NCBI RefSeq assembly: GCF_000316575.1
Contig: NC_019682.1
Span: forward strand, 3,780,001-3,844,000
Direction of reading: 5' to 3'
Source of the DNA: Calothrix sp. PCC 7507
Lineage (GTDB): Bacteria; Cyanobacteriota; Cyanobacteriia; Cyanobacteriales; Nostocaceae
Length of the DNA stretch: 64,000 nucleotides
Part shown: positions 17,669-26,273 of the stretch, piece by piece
Numbering within the stretch: the stretch's first letter is position 1
Layout: every line of letters begins with the position of its first letter
Program-made: the position numbers and the translations under genes
The notes under the pieces: generated by a model
Databases searched by the model: none
The model's input: only the letters and a program-made list of their open reading frames with translations
Told to the model about the DNA's origin: nothing

Positions 17669-17822
17669 TATAAAACTACTATTTGATTTTTGAACAAAAT
17701 TAAGTATCGTAGGGTGCGTTAGGATGAAATCCGTAACGCACTAAATCATTGATGATGGTGCGTTACGCTGTCGCTAACGCACCCTACGTATCTTTTCAAA
17801 AATCAAACCAGATTCCTAATAT
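17669..17822. mobile_element. MITE family with TTTGATTTTTGAAC ends, copy B
   Basis: The left end is TATAAAACTACTATTTGATT; the right end, inverted, is TATTAGGAATCTGGTTTGAT. The core (17706-17790) is a different inverted repeat, GTAGGGTGCGTTA...TAACGCACCCTAC. That core resembles the free unit at 6302-6376, so the same ends carry unrelated cores in copies A, B and C. Confidence 0.8.
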
Positions 17823-17888
17823 TTACAAATAATGTTGTATAACATTCTCAAAAGTCTGAAAGCTCAACAAGCGTGCCACTATAGATAA

Positions 17889-18075
17889 TATAGGACTCAT
17901 ATTTGATTTGTGAAATATACGTAGGCGAGCCACTGCTCGACTAGGGTTCCCCAGCTTAAAGGAGCCAGCCGTGTGGGCGGGTTTCCCGACTTGAGCGGAC
18001 TGGCGTCAAGTGGCGTTGGGCATTGCCCACCCTACACTACTTAGATTTTTTCCATAATCAAATCGGATTCCTATA
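17889..18075. mobile_element. MITE family with TTTGATTTTTGAAC ends, copy C
   Basis: The left end is TATAGGACTCATATTTGATT; the right end, inverted, is TATAGGAATCCGATTTGATT. The core includes CCAGCCGTGTGGGCGGG and CATTGCCCACCC and is related to that of copy A. It lies 38 bases before the RNase Z start, so it may affect that gene's leader. Confidence 0.8.
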
Positions 18076-18113
18076 GAGCGGTAAAATAAGTAAAAGGAAG
18101 GCTAAAAAACGCT

Positions 18114-19103
18114 GTGCAGATAACATTTTTAGGGACAAGTTCCGGTGTACCCACAAGATCACGCAATGTTTCCAGTGTTGCCCTGAGATTACCGCAAAGG
18201 GCAGAAATGTGGTTATTCGACTGTGGCGAAGGTACTCAGCATCAACTTTTGCGGAGTGATCTCAAAAGTAGCCAACTATCCCGAATTTTTATCACTCACA
18301 TGCACGGCGACCATATCTTTGGCTTGATGGGACTGTTAGCTAGTTGTGGACTGGCTGGAAATGTAGAAAAAATAGATATTTATGGGCCATCTGGATTAAA
18401 TGAATATATCCAAGCTGCCTTACGTTATTCCCACACACACTTTTCCTATCCAGTTAAAATTCATGCTATCCGTCCAGGGGTAATTTATGAAGATGATGAA
18501 TTTACTGTTAGCTGCGGTCAATTGCATCACCGAATTCCGGCTTTTGGCTATCGTATAGTAGAACGAGACCGCGCCGGACGCTTTGACGTGGAAAAAGCCA
18601 AAGAATTGCAAATTCCCCCCGGTCGCGTTTATGGTCAACTCAAGCGTGGCGAAACAGTCACCTTGGCAGATGGACGGGTGATTCATGGCGACCAATTGTG
18701 TGGCCCCACAGAAATTGGGCGCAAAATCGCCTATTGCACAGACACAATTTATTGCGAGGGTGCGGTGCAATTGGCACAGGATGCAGATGTGTTAATTCAC
18801 GAAGCCACCTTTGCCCATCAAGATGCAGACATGGCTTTTCAACGCTTGCATTCCACCAGCACAATGGCCGCGCAAACAGCTTTAGCGGCTCAAGCACATG
18901 GGTTAATTATGACCCATTTCAGCCCACGCTATGCTCCGGGTAATGTTCTAGATTTGAAAGATTTGCTGAAAGAAGCTCGTGCTATTTTCCCGAAGACAGA
19001 GATGGCTTATGATTTCATGATTTACGACGTACCGAGGCGGCGGGAAGCAGTTAAACACTCTCAGCCTGATCAAAGCGATCGCGTAGTTCGTCAAAATAAA
19101 TGA
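18114..19103 (+). CDS. rnz: Ribonuclease Z (tRNA 3' endonuclease)
   Basis: A 329-residue ElaC-type RNase Z with the metal site H62-M-H64-G-D66-H67 in FITHMHGDHIFG and an N-terminal TFLGTSSGVPTRSRN. Further ligands are in IHEATFA and TSTMAAQTA. It removes the 3' trailer from tRNA precursors. This matters in cyanobacteria, where many tRNA genes, like tRNA-Ala here, do not encode CCA. The start is GTG at 18114, with AAGGAAGG upstream. The C-terminal ~20 residues extend past the usual ~307. Confidence 0.93.
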   Translation: MQITFLGTSSGVPTRSRNVSSVALRLPQRAEMWLFDCGEGTQHQLLRSDLKSSQLSRIFITHMHGDHIFGLMGLLASCGLAGNVEKIDIYGPSGLNEYIQAALRYSHTHFSYPVKIHAIRPGVIYEDDEFTVSCGQLHHRIPAFGYRIVERDRAGRFDVEKAKELQIPPGRVYGQLKRGETVTLADGRVIHGDQLCGPTEIGRKIAYCTDTIYCEGAVQLAQDADVLIHEATFAHQDADMAFQRLHSTSTMAAQTALAAQAHGLIMTHFSPRYAPGNVLDLKDLLKEARAIFPKTEMAYDFMIYDVPRRREAVKHSQPDQSDRVVRQNK

Positions 19104-19173
19104 TTGGCCCTTTGGGTACAATTTGATTAATTCAACAGCCTAACACGCGATCGCAAATCCTCATCTTTGCTGG

Positions 19174-20112
19174 TTACTGGTATGTTTGCGTTGCCTTTAG
19201 CATGTGATAAGTAATAATCAATTGAGTCAGAGCCAGAGGGTAACTTTGGATTGTTTCTCCGGTTGTCCCGGCGATTTTACCGAGTTCCGGATTACTTTCG
19301 CGATCGCATATACTCCTTAAGTGGGGCATATCGGAACAAATAATATGCTCTAGCTTGTTCACTTGTTCTAAGGTTGCATGACCATCAACCTCTAAGACAT
19401 CTACGGGCTTACTCATATCCCTATCTAGTCCTAGGCGAATGGCTGACTGCGAATCACCGTTACCAAATTTGATAATCGAGGTAAAATCTGGATGGGGAAT
19501 TGTAGGACGTAATACCAGACGCACATTTAGGTGTCCATTGGTTTCATTCAGTTCCTCCTGGGGTGGATAAAAACTGATGACTATATCTGACCATTGCCTT
19601 TGGGGGCGGATAAACTGCTCAGAATCTGGTTCGCGCTTTTCTAGTTCTGCCAGTACTTGCTCAGGAGTGTAACCCCGCTTTAAAGTGTCTCGCTTAACTT
19701 TCCAACTGGCGCGTAGTGATTCGGGCGGCGCTAGGTAAACTTTTACATCGTAGGCATCACGAGCAGCACGGGTAGAATAACCGAGTAATCCCTCAATAAT
19801 CACGAATTTACTGGGTTTAATGTATTGCGGTGGCTCAAATGTACCAGTTTTGTGGCTATAGACTGGTTTGAGAATTGACTGTCCCGTGCGTAGCAGCGAT
19901 AGGTGCTGCTGCATAATATCTAGATAGTTACAATCTGGATGGAGGGCAGTAATACCGATTTCCGCCCGTTGTTGGCGATCGTAACGGTGGTAATCGTCCG
20001 TACAAATGAGTGTGACATTTTCTGGCCCGAGTACCTGAGCTATCCCTCTAGTCAGTGTTGTTTTACCTGCGGCGCTATCACCGACAATACCAAGAATTAT
20101 TGGACGGCTCAT
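19174..20112 (-). CDS. Phosphoribulokinase/uridine kinase family kinase (second PRK-like protein)
   Basis: A 312-residue P-loop kinase with GDSAAGKTT (Walker A), ICTDDYHRYDR and KPVYSHKTGTF, all features of phosphoribulokinases. GGAGGG precedes the ATG at 20112. The Calvin-cycle enzyme of cyanobacteria usually reads GDSGCGKSTF with two regulatory Cys in the N-terminal region. Here the P-loop Cys is replaced (SAAGKTT). This suggests a redox-insensitive paralogue rather than the main Prk. The substrate may still be ribulose 5-phosphate or another sugar or nucleoside. There is no operon partner. Confidence 0.75.
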   Translation of the reverse strand: MSRPIILGIVGDSAAGKTTLTRGIAQVLGPENVTLICTDDYHRYDRQQRAEIGITALHPDCNYLDIMQQHLSLLRTGQSILKPVYSHKTGTFEPPQYIKPSKFVIIEGLLGYSTRAARDAYDVKVYLAPPESLRASWKVKRDTLKRGYTPEQVLAELEKREPDSEQFIRPQRQWSDIVISFYPPQEELNETNGHLNVRLVLRPTIPHPDFTSIIKFGNGDSQSAIRLGLDRDMSKPVDVLEVDGHATLEQVNKLEHIICSDMPHLRSICDRESNPELGKIAGTTGETIQSYPLALTQLIITYHMLKATQTYQ

Positions 20113-20139
20113 TAATACCCTCCCCCATAACAAGAGCAA

Positions 20140-20513
20140 GTCTAAAAATAACTGATAATCTTTTCAATTTTAGAAGGGAATTTGACAAGGAACTCAAGGA
20201 ACATGCTGTATGCAACATCTCTACACATATGGGGACTGGGGACTTCCGAATTTTAGATTTTAAATTTTGGATTTTGGATTGTTTTTGGTTCAAGCCCCGC
20301 CCCTTGTAGAGCCACTGCGGTCTTGGGGGTTTCCCCCATGAGCAAGTGGCGTGGCGGAATCAATCTAAAATCGTTGACCCTGAGCGAAGCCGAAGGGTCA
20401 ATTTAAAATCCCCAAGCTGCATCCCTTTATGGGTGCAGTCAATACTAAAATCTAAAACTTGTACTGAGCTTGCCGAAGTATCCAAAATCCAAAATCCAAT
20501 TGACCCTTAACCA
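20140..20513. repeat. Intergenic region with inverted AATCCAAAATC repeats
   Basis: No gene is seen between the divergent kinase and methyltransferase genes. ATTTTGGATTTTGGATTG at about 20264-20281 returns inverted near 20481-20499, framing a ~235-base segment. Promoters of both flanking genes must be in or beside it. Confidence 0.6.
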
Positions 20514-21176
20514 ATGACAAACCAAACACTGGGACTTGAACAACAGCTATATGAATATTTACTATCTGTGTCTTTGCGGGAACCAGAAATTCTAACTCAA
20601 TTGCGACAAGAAACAGCCCAGCATCCTATGGCTAGGATGCAAATTGCACCTGAACAAGGGCATTTTTTAGCGTTGTTGGTGCAGTTGCTAGGAGCGAAAA
20701 AAACTTTAGAATTAGGTGTATTTACAGGCTACAGTGCGCTGGTGGTGGCTTTGGCGTTACCAAGTGCAGGTAAAGTGGTAGCTTGTGATGTCAGTGAAGA
20801 GTTTACTACGATCGCTCGGCGTTATTGGCAACAAGCAGGGGTGGCAGATAAAATTGATCTGCACATCGCCCCAGCACTAGAAACTTTAGATAAATTGCTG
20901 CAGGCAGGTGAAGCTGATAGCTTTGATTTTGTGTTCATCGATGCGGATAAGAGCAACTATGAAAACTATTATGAGCGATCGCTACAACTAATTCGTCCGG
21001 GGGGACTGATAGCGATCGATAATGTTCTCTGGTCAGGCAGAGTCGCAGATCCCCAAATCAAAGACAATAGAACTAAAAAAATTCGTGCCTTTAATCAGAA
21101 ACTGCACCAAGACCAACGAGTCACCCTCAGTTTAATCCCGATTGCCGATGGTTTAACCCTGGTACGGAAAAGTTGA
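20514..21176 (+). CDS. Class I SAM-dependent O-methyltransferase (CCoAOMT-like)
   Basis: A 220-residue methyltransferase of the caffeoyl-CoA/catechol O-methyltransferase family. The SAM loop is LELGVFTGYSAL. Metal and catalytic marks are FIDADKSNY and IDNVLWSGRV. Members methylate catechol-type hydroxyls using Mg2+. Cyanobacterial homologues accept phenolic substrates in vitro; the natural one is unclear. It starts at ATG 20514 and is a single gene. Confidence 0.88.
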   Translation: MTNQTLGLEQQLYEYLLSVSLREPEILTQLRQETAQHPMARMQIAPEQGHFLALLVQLLGAKKTLELGVFTGYSALVVALALPSAGKVVACDVSEEFTTIARRYWQQAGVADKIDLHIAPALETLDKLLQAGEADSFDFVFIDADKSNYENYYERSLQLIRPGGLIAIDNVLWSGRVADPQIKDNRTKKIRAFNQKLHQDQRVTLSLIPIADGLTLVRKS

Positions 21177-21265
21177 ATGGGGACTGGTGGGAGCAGGGAG
21201 CAGGGGGAAAGAATTAGAGACAAATCATTTGTATCAGGTATTTCGTGAAATGGTATAAGGACAGA

Positions 21266-21412
21266 AACTTCATTCCTAACGACAGCAACTTTGTTCCTAA
21301 CGACAGCAACTTCATTCCTAAGGACAGCAACTTTGTTCCTAACGACAGCAACTTCATTCCTAACGACAGCAACTTCATTCCTAACGACAGCAACTTTGTT
21401 CCTAACGACAGC
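21266..21412. repeat. Seven-copy 21-bp tandem repeat
   Basis: Seven head-to-tail units of AACTTCATTCCTAACGACAGC, with CA/TG alternation (TTCATT or TTTGTT) and one C-to-G change in copy three. The period is seven codons, giving an open NFIPNDS heptapeptide frame on the plus strand and other open frames on the minus strand. Copy eight is cut directly by the MITE at 21418. Confidence 0.9.
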
Positions 21413-21417
21413 AACTT

Positions 21418-21525
21418 TATAGCATTTCTCGACAAGCGTGAGGTACATCGGTAAGGGCATGGCACTGCCATGCCCCTACACAGCGTGATATATTTTTGTA
21501 CTTCATTTGAATGGAAAGCGCTATA
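21418..21525. mobile_element. 108-bp MITE (TATAGC ends), copy 2
   Basis: An inverted near-copy of the element at 13255-13362, with the same inner palindrome GGGCATGGCACTGCCATGCCC and the same ends. It sits against the 21-bp repeat array. Confidence 0.8.
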
Positions 21526-22052
21526 GCCCGCTTCTGTCACTCTCCGAAAACTTTTGCCATTTCTGAATTCTAGAGCTTTTGTATAGCAGGCGTTTGCGCG
21601 ATTCTTTTCTAATAACAAATACAAGACCAACTTTTTTCTAATAGAATAGCTTGTATTGATTGCCTCATCGGGCTTCTAGCGATCGCCCTCCCGGAGAGTG
21701 ACAGAACAGGGATAGTAACCTGCAATTCTGATTGAAATGAGAGTAGTGCCGTACTCTCGTCTAACACACCCTACTGGCGTGACAAGACTAAAATGATGCA
21801 ATAAAATTGTAGGTTGGGTGGAGGCTTTGCGTAACCCAACGCCCTGATCAATGTTGGGTTGCGCTCCGCTTCACCCAACCTACGTCTAACGCAATATTTT
21901 AGTCGTGTCGCACCACTACTTTTGCACTTTATTTAGGTGATTTCTAGAAATAATTTTACCAATTTCCGGGCAAACAACCGTTTGCCCCTACGGTTCACTC
22001 ACAATTGCCTGGTAATTTCTATTCTGGGAATCTCCTTAATCCACATTCCTAA
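21526..22052. mobile_element. Intergenic region with a MITE at 21779-21913
   Basis: No gene is seen. The MITE has ends GTGACAAGACTAAAAT and (inverted) GTGCGACACGACTAAAAT, and inside them GTAGGTTGGGTGGAGG and its inverted partner. The rest has scattered intergenic words. Confidence 0.7.
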
Positions 22053-22103
22053 GGGCATGGAGCCGAGATCCCTGCAAATTCGGAAATAGAGGCTGGAAAC
22101 ACC
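22053..22103 (+). mobile_element. Tn3-family-like terminal sequence (island left end)
   Basis: GGGCATGGAGCCGAGATCCC followed by CTGCAAATTCGGAAATAGAG and GCTGG. The same sequence, with few changes, lies at 32644-32695 in direct orientation and at 32994-33046 inverted. The inner ACGGAAA-AGA-GGCTGAAAA part resembles the conserved inner half of Tn3-family inverted repeats. It marks the left edge of the 11-kb accessory region. Confidence 0.55.
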
Positions 22104-22204
22104 TGATATGTATAGTTTTCAGCTTATTTAATCCCTCTAGTTTTTAACGAATACAGAATGCTGAATTTAGTACACAGTTACTAATAAACCCGATTTTTGA
22201 TCTC

Positions 22205-23071
22205 TCAAATACCAACATTTGGGCTAGTTTTGGCTAATCTATGTTTATTCCAGATTGAGTAGGGAACACCTATAAAAGCTCCCAAAATTACATAAGCCAC
22301 CAGTGTCGGAATCACCATCTGCTGTACATGATTCAAAATAGCGATAAACAAAGCTAAACCAAAATTACGAGCAATACAGAAAATCGCCAAGGTAGCTCGC
22401 ATATCATCATCGAGTCTGCCTAAGGTGTGTCCAATTCCTAGAGAGGCAATCACCATAATTGCGATCGCTACGAGTGGTAATTGCCCAACTCTGGAAAACA
22501 GTGGCAGCCCTAAGATGCACACTAAAACAACCATTACTAAAAAGAGACTGTTAGCAATAAAAGTCAAGGGTTTAGCAATCTGTTGGGTAAATGTAGGCGC
22601 GAACTTTTGCATCAAAATACCGAGACTGACAGGTAATAACTGCACCATAATCACTTGTCGGGCAACGTCCACAATTGCTACTTTTTGGGAAATACTCTCA
22701 AATAAGGTGGCAAAAATCGCCAAAGTGATGGGAGTAACAAAAACCGCAAATATTGCCAGAGTTAGCTGAAGACTCGCTGAGTAGTGGAAGCTGCCTCCAG
22801 CCTGTTGCGATCGCTTTGTGGTCAGAGGCGCACCTGGAGAAGCTGCCAACAAGGCCAATCCTATCATTACTTCCGGTGGTAAGTTCAACAGTTTCAGCAG
22901 TAGAATAACCACCAGCGGCACTAGCACAACAACCGCTAAAAGCGCACGGAATACTAAGGCAGGTTTTCGCCAGAAGGAGCGCATCTTTTCAAAAGAGAGG
23001 TTGCACCCTATGGCTAACATCAGAGAAAAAATAGTGACTTTAACGAGAATCAGTAATAAGGGATGTTGCAT
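22205..23071 (-). CDS. BASS family (bile acid:Na+ symporter type) transporter, copy 1
   Basis: A 288-residue membrane protein with about nine hydrophobic segments. SBF/BASS marks include MLAIGCNLSF, LLAASPGAPLTTKRSQQAGG and FCIARNFGLALFIA. Family members import organic anions such as bile acids, pyruvate or bicarbonate with Na+. It is almost identical to the protein at 27909-28769: only two substitutions (E/K and R/L near residue 30) and a different last ~6-8 residues. It lies downstream of the sulfatase gene on the same strand, 334 bases away. The substrate is unknown; a sulfated or other organic anion is a reasonable guess from its neighbours. Confidence 0.82.
   Translation of the reverse strand: MQHPLLLILVKVTIFSLMLAIGCNLSFEKMRSFWRKPALVFRALLAVVVLVPLVVILLLKLLNLPPEVMIGLALLAASPGAPLTTKRSQQAGGSFHYSASLQLTLAIFAVFVTPITLAIFATLFESISQKVAIVDVARQVIMVQLLPVSLGILMQKFAPTFTQQIAKPLTFIANSLFLVMVVLVCILGLPLFSRVGQLPLVAIAIMVIASLGIGHTLGRLDDDMRATLAIFCIARNFGLALFIAILNHVQQMVIPTLVAYVILGAFIGVPYSIWNKHRLAKTSPNVGI
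22232..23060. repeat. Large direct repeat, copy 1 (BASS gene)
   Basis: About 830 bases match 27930-28758 nearly base for base (identical by eye up to ~22978, a few changes after). Weaker similarity continues upstream of the genes to ~23245 (matching 28770-29085, with an insertion there). This is a recent duplication or gene conversion. Confidence 0.85.
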
Positions 23072-23405
23072 GGCTTGTAAATGCTTGATCCTGGGAAATG
23101 AAAAATCACTAAAAGATTCCGAAATCGCCCTGAATCAGGACAAAAATTAGCCAGCAAACTAACAGATTTAACTAATAAATTTTCAATTAAACTGTACTCA
23201 TAGCTGACTTATAAACACAAACAAATTACTCTGCATCCCCCTCTCAAGAAATTCTTCTGAGGGAGTACATCTTTGTGGCTGGGTATTCCTTTCTTTGGCA
23301 TCAAGAATACCGTGAATTCTATATCAATACTGTAGCCAAATTACGAGGGTTAAACGGCTGAAAGTATTGATATATAACTCTATTCAGAGTGGAGTTATTG
23401 ACTCT

Positions 23406-25760
23406 CTACTGTCGTGCCAGAATGGTACGCATTTCAGCTTCCTTATCTTGAATCAAATCTCCACTAACATCCACTATCACACTATAAATCTTGCCCGTAA
23501 ACTTGAAGGGCGGTTCATAATCGGGTGTTACAGGCGCACCAGGGGCAATTCCACAAGTCACACCACTGGTCAGACCTAGTGCTAAGGGAGTAGTTACAGG
23601 AACATCAGCTTGCCCAACTAATTTCCCATCGATATAAAGTTCGGCGCGACCTGGTGTTCCTTTCCCCTTGGCTAAATCTGGTTGACCCGTGACTTTAAAC
23701 TCAAAGCGCAACTGGTGACGACCTTCCGGCACAGATGACCCAGACTCGACATGATACAGCGATCGCGCTACATAATTATGAACCCAGTGCAGTTTGCCAT
23801 CTTTGACATAGAAGGAGTAGCCACTATCATTACCTCCATGAGCCAGTAATACTCCTTCTGCGCCACCTGTGGGAATTTCCACATCAGCCGTAATACTGTG
23901 AGAACGATTAAGCAACTTGACGGCACTATTGGCTGGGATTGCTTGAGTATCAGGATAGTAAGTATAGCGGCTACGATTGACGGCAATCTGAGGACGTTCT
24001 TCTGCAAATCGTTGTACGCCTCTGCCATCCACAGGCAACACATTGTATTTACCCGCCTCTACGTACCAAGTGGCAATCATTTCAATTAATTTAGGGCGAT
24101 TATCAGCCGCAATATTATGATTTTCCGCAAAATCTGAGGCGACGTGATACAGCTCCCAATGATGGGTATCCAAATCCGTCAGAGTTTGGGCCGAAATGGC
24201 CGCACCAAAAAACTGACCTGCTTCTGCAAATGAGGGGCCAGGCCAAGGACAAACCGCCCGCCAACCATCATAGTAAAGAGAACGATGTCCCATCATCTCG
24301 AAATATTGGGTCAGGTGCTTAGTAGGTACGGTACTATGATTAAAAGTATGGGCAAAACTGACACCTTCAATGGGAGATTGAGTAACACCCTTAATCGTTG
24401 TTGGTGGTTCAATTTCCAGTAATTCCAGCACAGTCGGTACTAGGTCAATAGCATGAGCGTACTGAGTACGGATTTCACCTTTTGCCTCAATGCCTTGATT
24501 CCAATGGACTATCAAGGGATCGCTGATTCCACCCCGATAAGTTTCCCGTTTCCAACGACGGAAAGGCGTATTACCTGCCCAAGTCCAACCCCAAGCATAA
24601 TGGTTGAAAGTTTCTGGACTGCCTAGCTTATCTAGTGCCTTGAGATTTTCCTCTAGGGATTCTGGCACATTGTTAAAAAAGAGGTTCTCATTAACTGAAC
24701 CAGTTGGTCCCCCTTCAGAACTTGCCCCATTGTCCGAGATGACTATAATTACAGTATTCTCGAACTCGCCGATCGCTTTGAGGAAGTCGAGCAAGCGACC
24801 GATATGGTGGTCAGTGTGGGTTAAAAAGCCAGCATATACTTCCATCATCCGGGCATAAAGCCGTTTTTCTGCGGCTGAGAGGGAATCCCAGTGCGGGACA
24901 TCGGGATCATGGCGGGAGAGTTCGGCATCGGTGGGGACAATTCCCATTTCCTGCTGATGGGCAAAAACCTTTTCCCTGTAAGCTTCCCAGCCATCATGAA
25001 ACTGTCCGGCGTAGGCATCAGCCCATTCTTTCGGCACATGATGGGGGGCGTGCATCGCACCAGGACAGAAATACATGAAAAAGGGTTTATTGGGGGCAAC
25101 CTGCTTGGCATCAGCAATAAAGCTAATTGCCTTGTCTGCCAAGTCTGCGGTCAAATGGTAGCCTTCTGCGGGGGTCTTTTCTGGCTTAACGGTGTGGTTG
25201 TCATAAACCAAATCTGGATAATACTGGTGGGTTTCTCCGCCTAGAAAACCATAAAAACGTTCAAAACCGCGACCAAGAGGCCAGCGATCATAGGGACCGG
25301 CCGCAGATATTTGGTCTGCGGGGGTTAAATGCCATTTGCCGATCGCATAAGTGTTATAACCCTTCTGTAATAATATCTCCGAGAGAAACCCATTCTCAAA
25401 AGGAATATTCCCATTACCACCCGGATAACCCGTAGAACCTTCTGTAATGCAGGACATGGCGTTGGAATGGTGATTGCGCCCAGTTAGAAGGCAAGAACGG
25501 GTGGGTGAACACAACGCCGTCGTATGTAGATTGTTGTAGCGCAAGCCATTGGCAGCTAGTGCGTCTAGGTTGGGTGTTTTGATGGGACTTCCGTAACATC
25601 CAAATTGTCCAAAACCTGTATCATCGAAAACGATAAATAGGACGTTTGGTGTACCTTCTTTGGCTCGCAACGGTTCTGGCCAAGCTGGACTGGATTTATC
25701 AACTGTCCGACCGATGACACCGGGGAAAGTATTTCCGGGTTTGTATTCACGCAGAGACAT
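23406..25760 (-). CDS. Type I arylsulfatase (formylglycine-dependent), cytosolic, with C-terminal LamG-like domain
   Basis: A 784-residue sulfatase. The metal Asp pair D46-D47 is in FIVFDDTGFG and the modification motif is C84-S-P-T-R88 (CxPxR), followed by LLTGRNHH as in Pseudomonas AtsA-type enzymes. Cys84 must be converted to formylglycine by a maturase outside this window. Residues from about 560 form a beta-rich region resembling a LamG/jelly roll (LYIDGKLVGQADVP). There is no signal peptide, so the substrate must reach the cytoplasm. The start at 25760 follows a GAGG site; an upstream Met at 25796 is less likely. It hydrolyses sulfate esters; the substrate may come through the flanking BASS transporters. 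Confidence 0.9.
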   Translation of the reverse strand: MSLREYKPGNTFPGVIGRTVDKSSPAWPEPLRAKEGTPNVLFIVFDDTGFGQFGCYGSPIKTPNLDALAANGLRYNNLHTTALCSPTRSCLLTGRNHHSNAMSCITEGSTGYPGGNGNIPFENGFLSEILLQKGYNTYAIGKWHLTPADQISAAGPYDRWPLGRGFERFYGFLGGETHQYYPDLVYDNHTVKPEKTPAEGYHLTADLADKAISFIADAKQVAPNKPFFMYFCPGAMHAPHHVPKEWADAYAGQFHDGWEAYREKVFAHQQEMGIVPTDAELSRHDPDVPHWDSLSAAEKRLYARMMEVYAGFLTHTDHHIGRLLDFLKAIGEFENTVIIVISDNGASSEGGPTGSVNENLFFNNVPESLEENLKALDKLGSPETFNHYAWGWTWAGNTPFRRWKRETYRGGISDPLIVHWNQGIEAKGEIRTQYAHAIDLVPTVLELLEIEPPTTIKGVTQSPIEGVSFAHTFNHSTVPTKHLTQYFEMMGHRSLYYDGWRAVCPWPGPSFAEAGQFFGAAISAQTLTDLDTHHWELYHVASDFAENHNIAADNRPKLIEMIATWYVEAGKYNVLPVDGRGVQRFAEERPQIAVNRSRYTYYPDTQAIPANSAVKLLNRSHSITADVEIPTGGAEGVLLAHGGNDSGYSFYVKDGKLHWVHNYVARSLYHVESGSSVPEGRHQLRFEFKVTGQPDLAKGKGTPGRAELYIDGKLVGQADVPVTTPLALGLTSGVTCGIAPGAPVTPDYEPPFKFTGKIYSVIVDVSGDLIQDKEAEMRTILARQ

Positions 25761-25835
25761 AAATCTGACCTCTTGAGAATATGTAATTTTTAACAAAAGC
25801 CCCGAAATTCTATCTCCTCTTTAGGAGAGGTTAAT

Positions 25836-26273
25836 TTATAAATTCATTGCCCTAATTAGCACACCAATAAAACTAACTAAGCCAATTATGAGTAAAGCCA
25901 CTCCGATAATTTCCGCACTGTGAGAGGTTTCGTAGGTATAGCGATTATTTTGGATTTGTTTAAGTAACCGATGGTGTTCTCTCAACCCTAAAACCATTGC
26001 CAACATTCCTGTACCAATGAAAGACAACCCCACAATCACCGAAAATCTGACTGGGTTAAGATGATGACTAAGACGAGTATTTTCAATCGCACTCACAATG
26101 GTGGGAATACCAAAACCAAAACCAATCAACGAAAGACAGGTGCGTATCCACGCCATTAATGTGCGGTCTGCTGCTGCCCGACTGCGGTATTTAGCTAGTT
26201 CTGTCCGATCTGCTGCTAAGTCATTGGTAGATAACTTTTCAGGTATTTCTGAGTTTATGGGTAGCTGACTCAT
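25836..26273 (-). CDS. DUF202/YidH family membrane protein
   Basis: A 145-residue protein with three hydrophobic segments and the DUF202 core AADRTLMAWIRTCLSLIGFGFGIP. Its ATG overlaps the P450 stop by one base, and the sulfatase follows after 75 bases, so the three form an operon (P450, DUF202, sulfatase). The function of DUF202 proteins is unknown; they are often found beside sulfatase and transporter genes, which may be the reason it is here. Confidence 0.85.
   Translation of the reverse strand: MSQLPINSEIPEKLSTNDLAADRTELAKYRSRAAADRTLMAWIRTCLSLIGFGFGIPTIVSAIENTRLSHHLNPVRFSVIVGLSFIGTGMLAMVLGLREHHRLLKQIQNNRYTYETSHSAEIIGVALLIIGLVSFIGVLIRAMNL

Noticed and set aside
21245-21454. Gene encoding an NFIPNDS repeat protein
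   Set aside because: Same reason as above; the frame also runs into a MITE.
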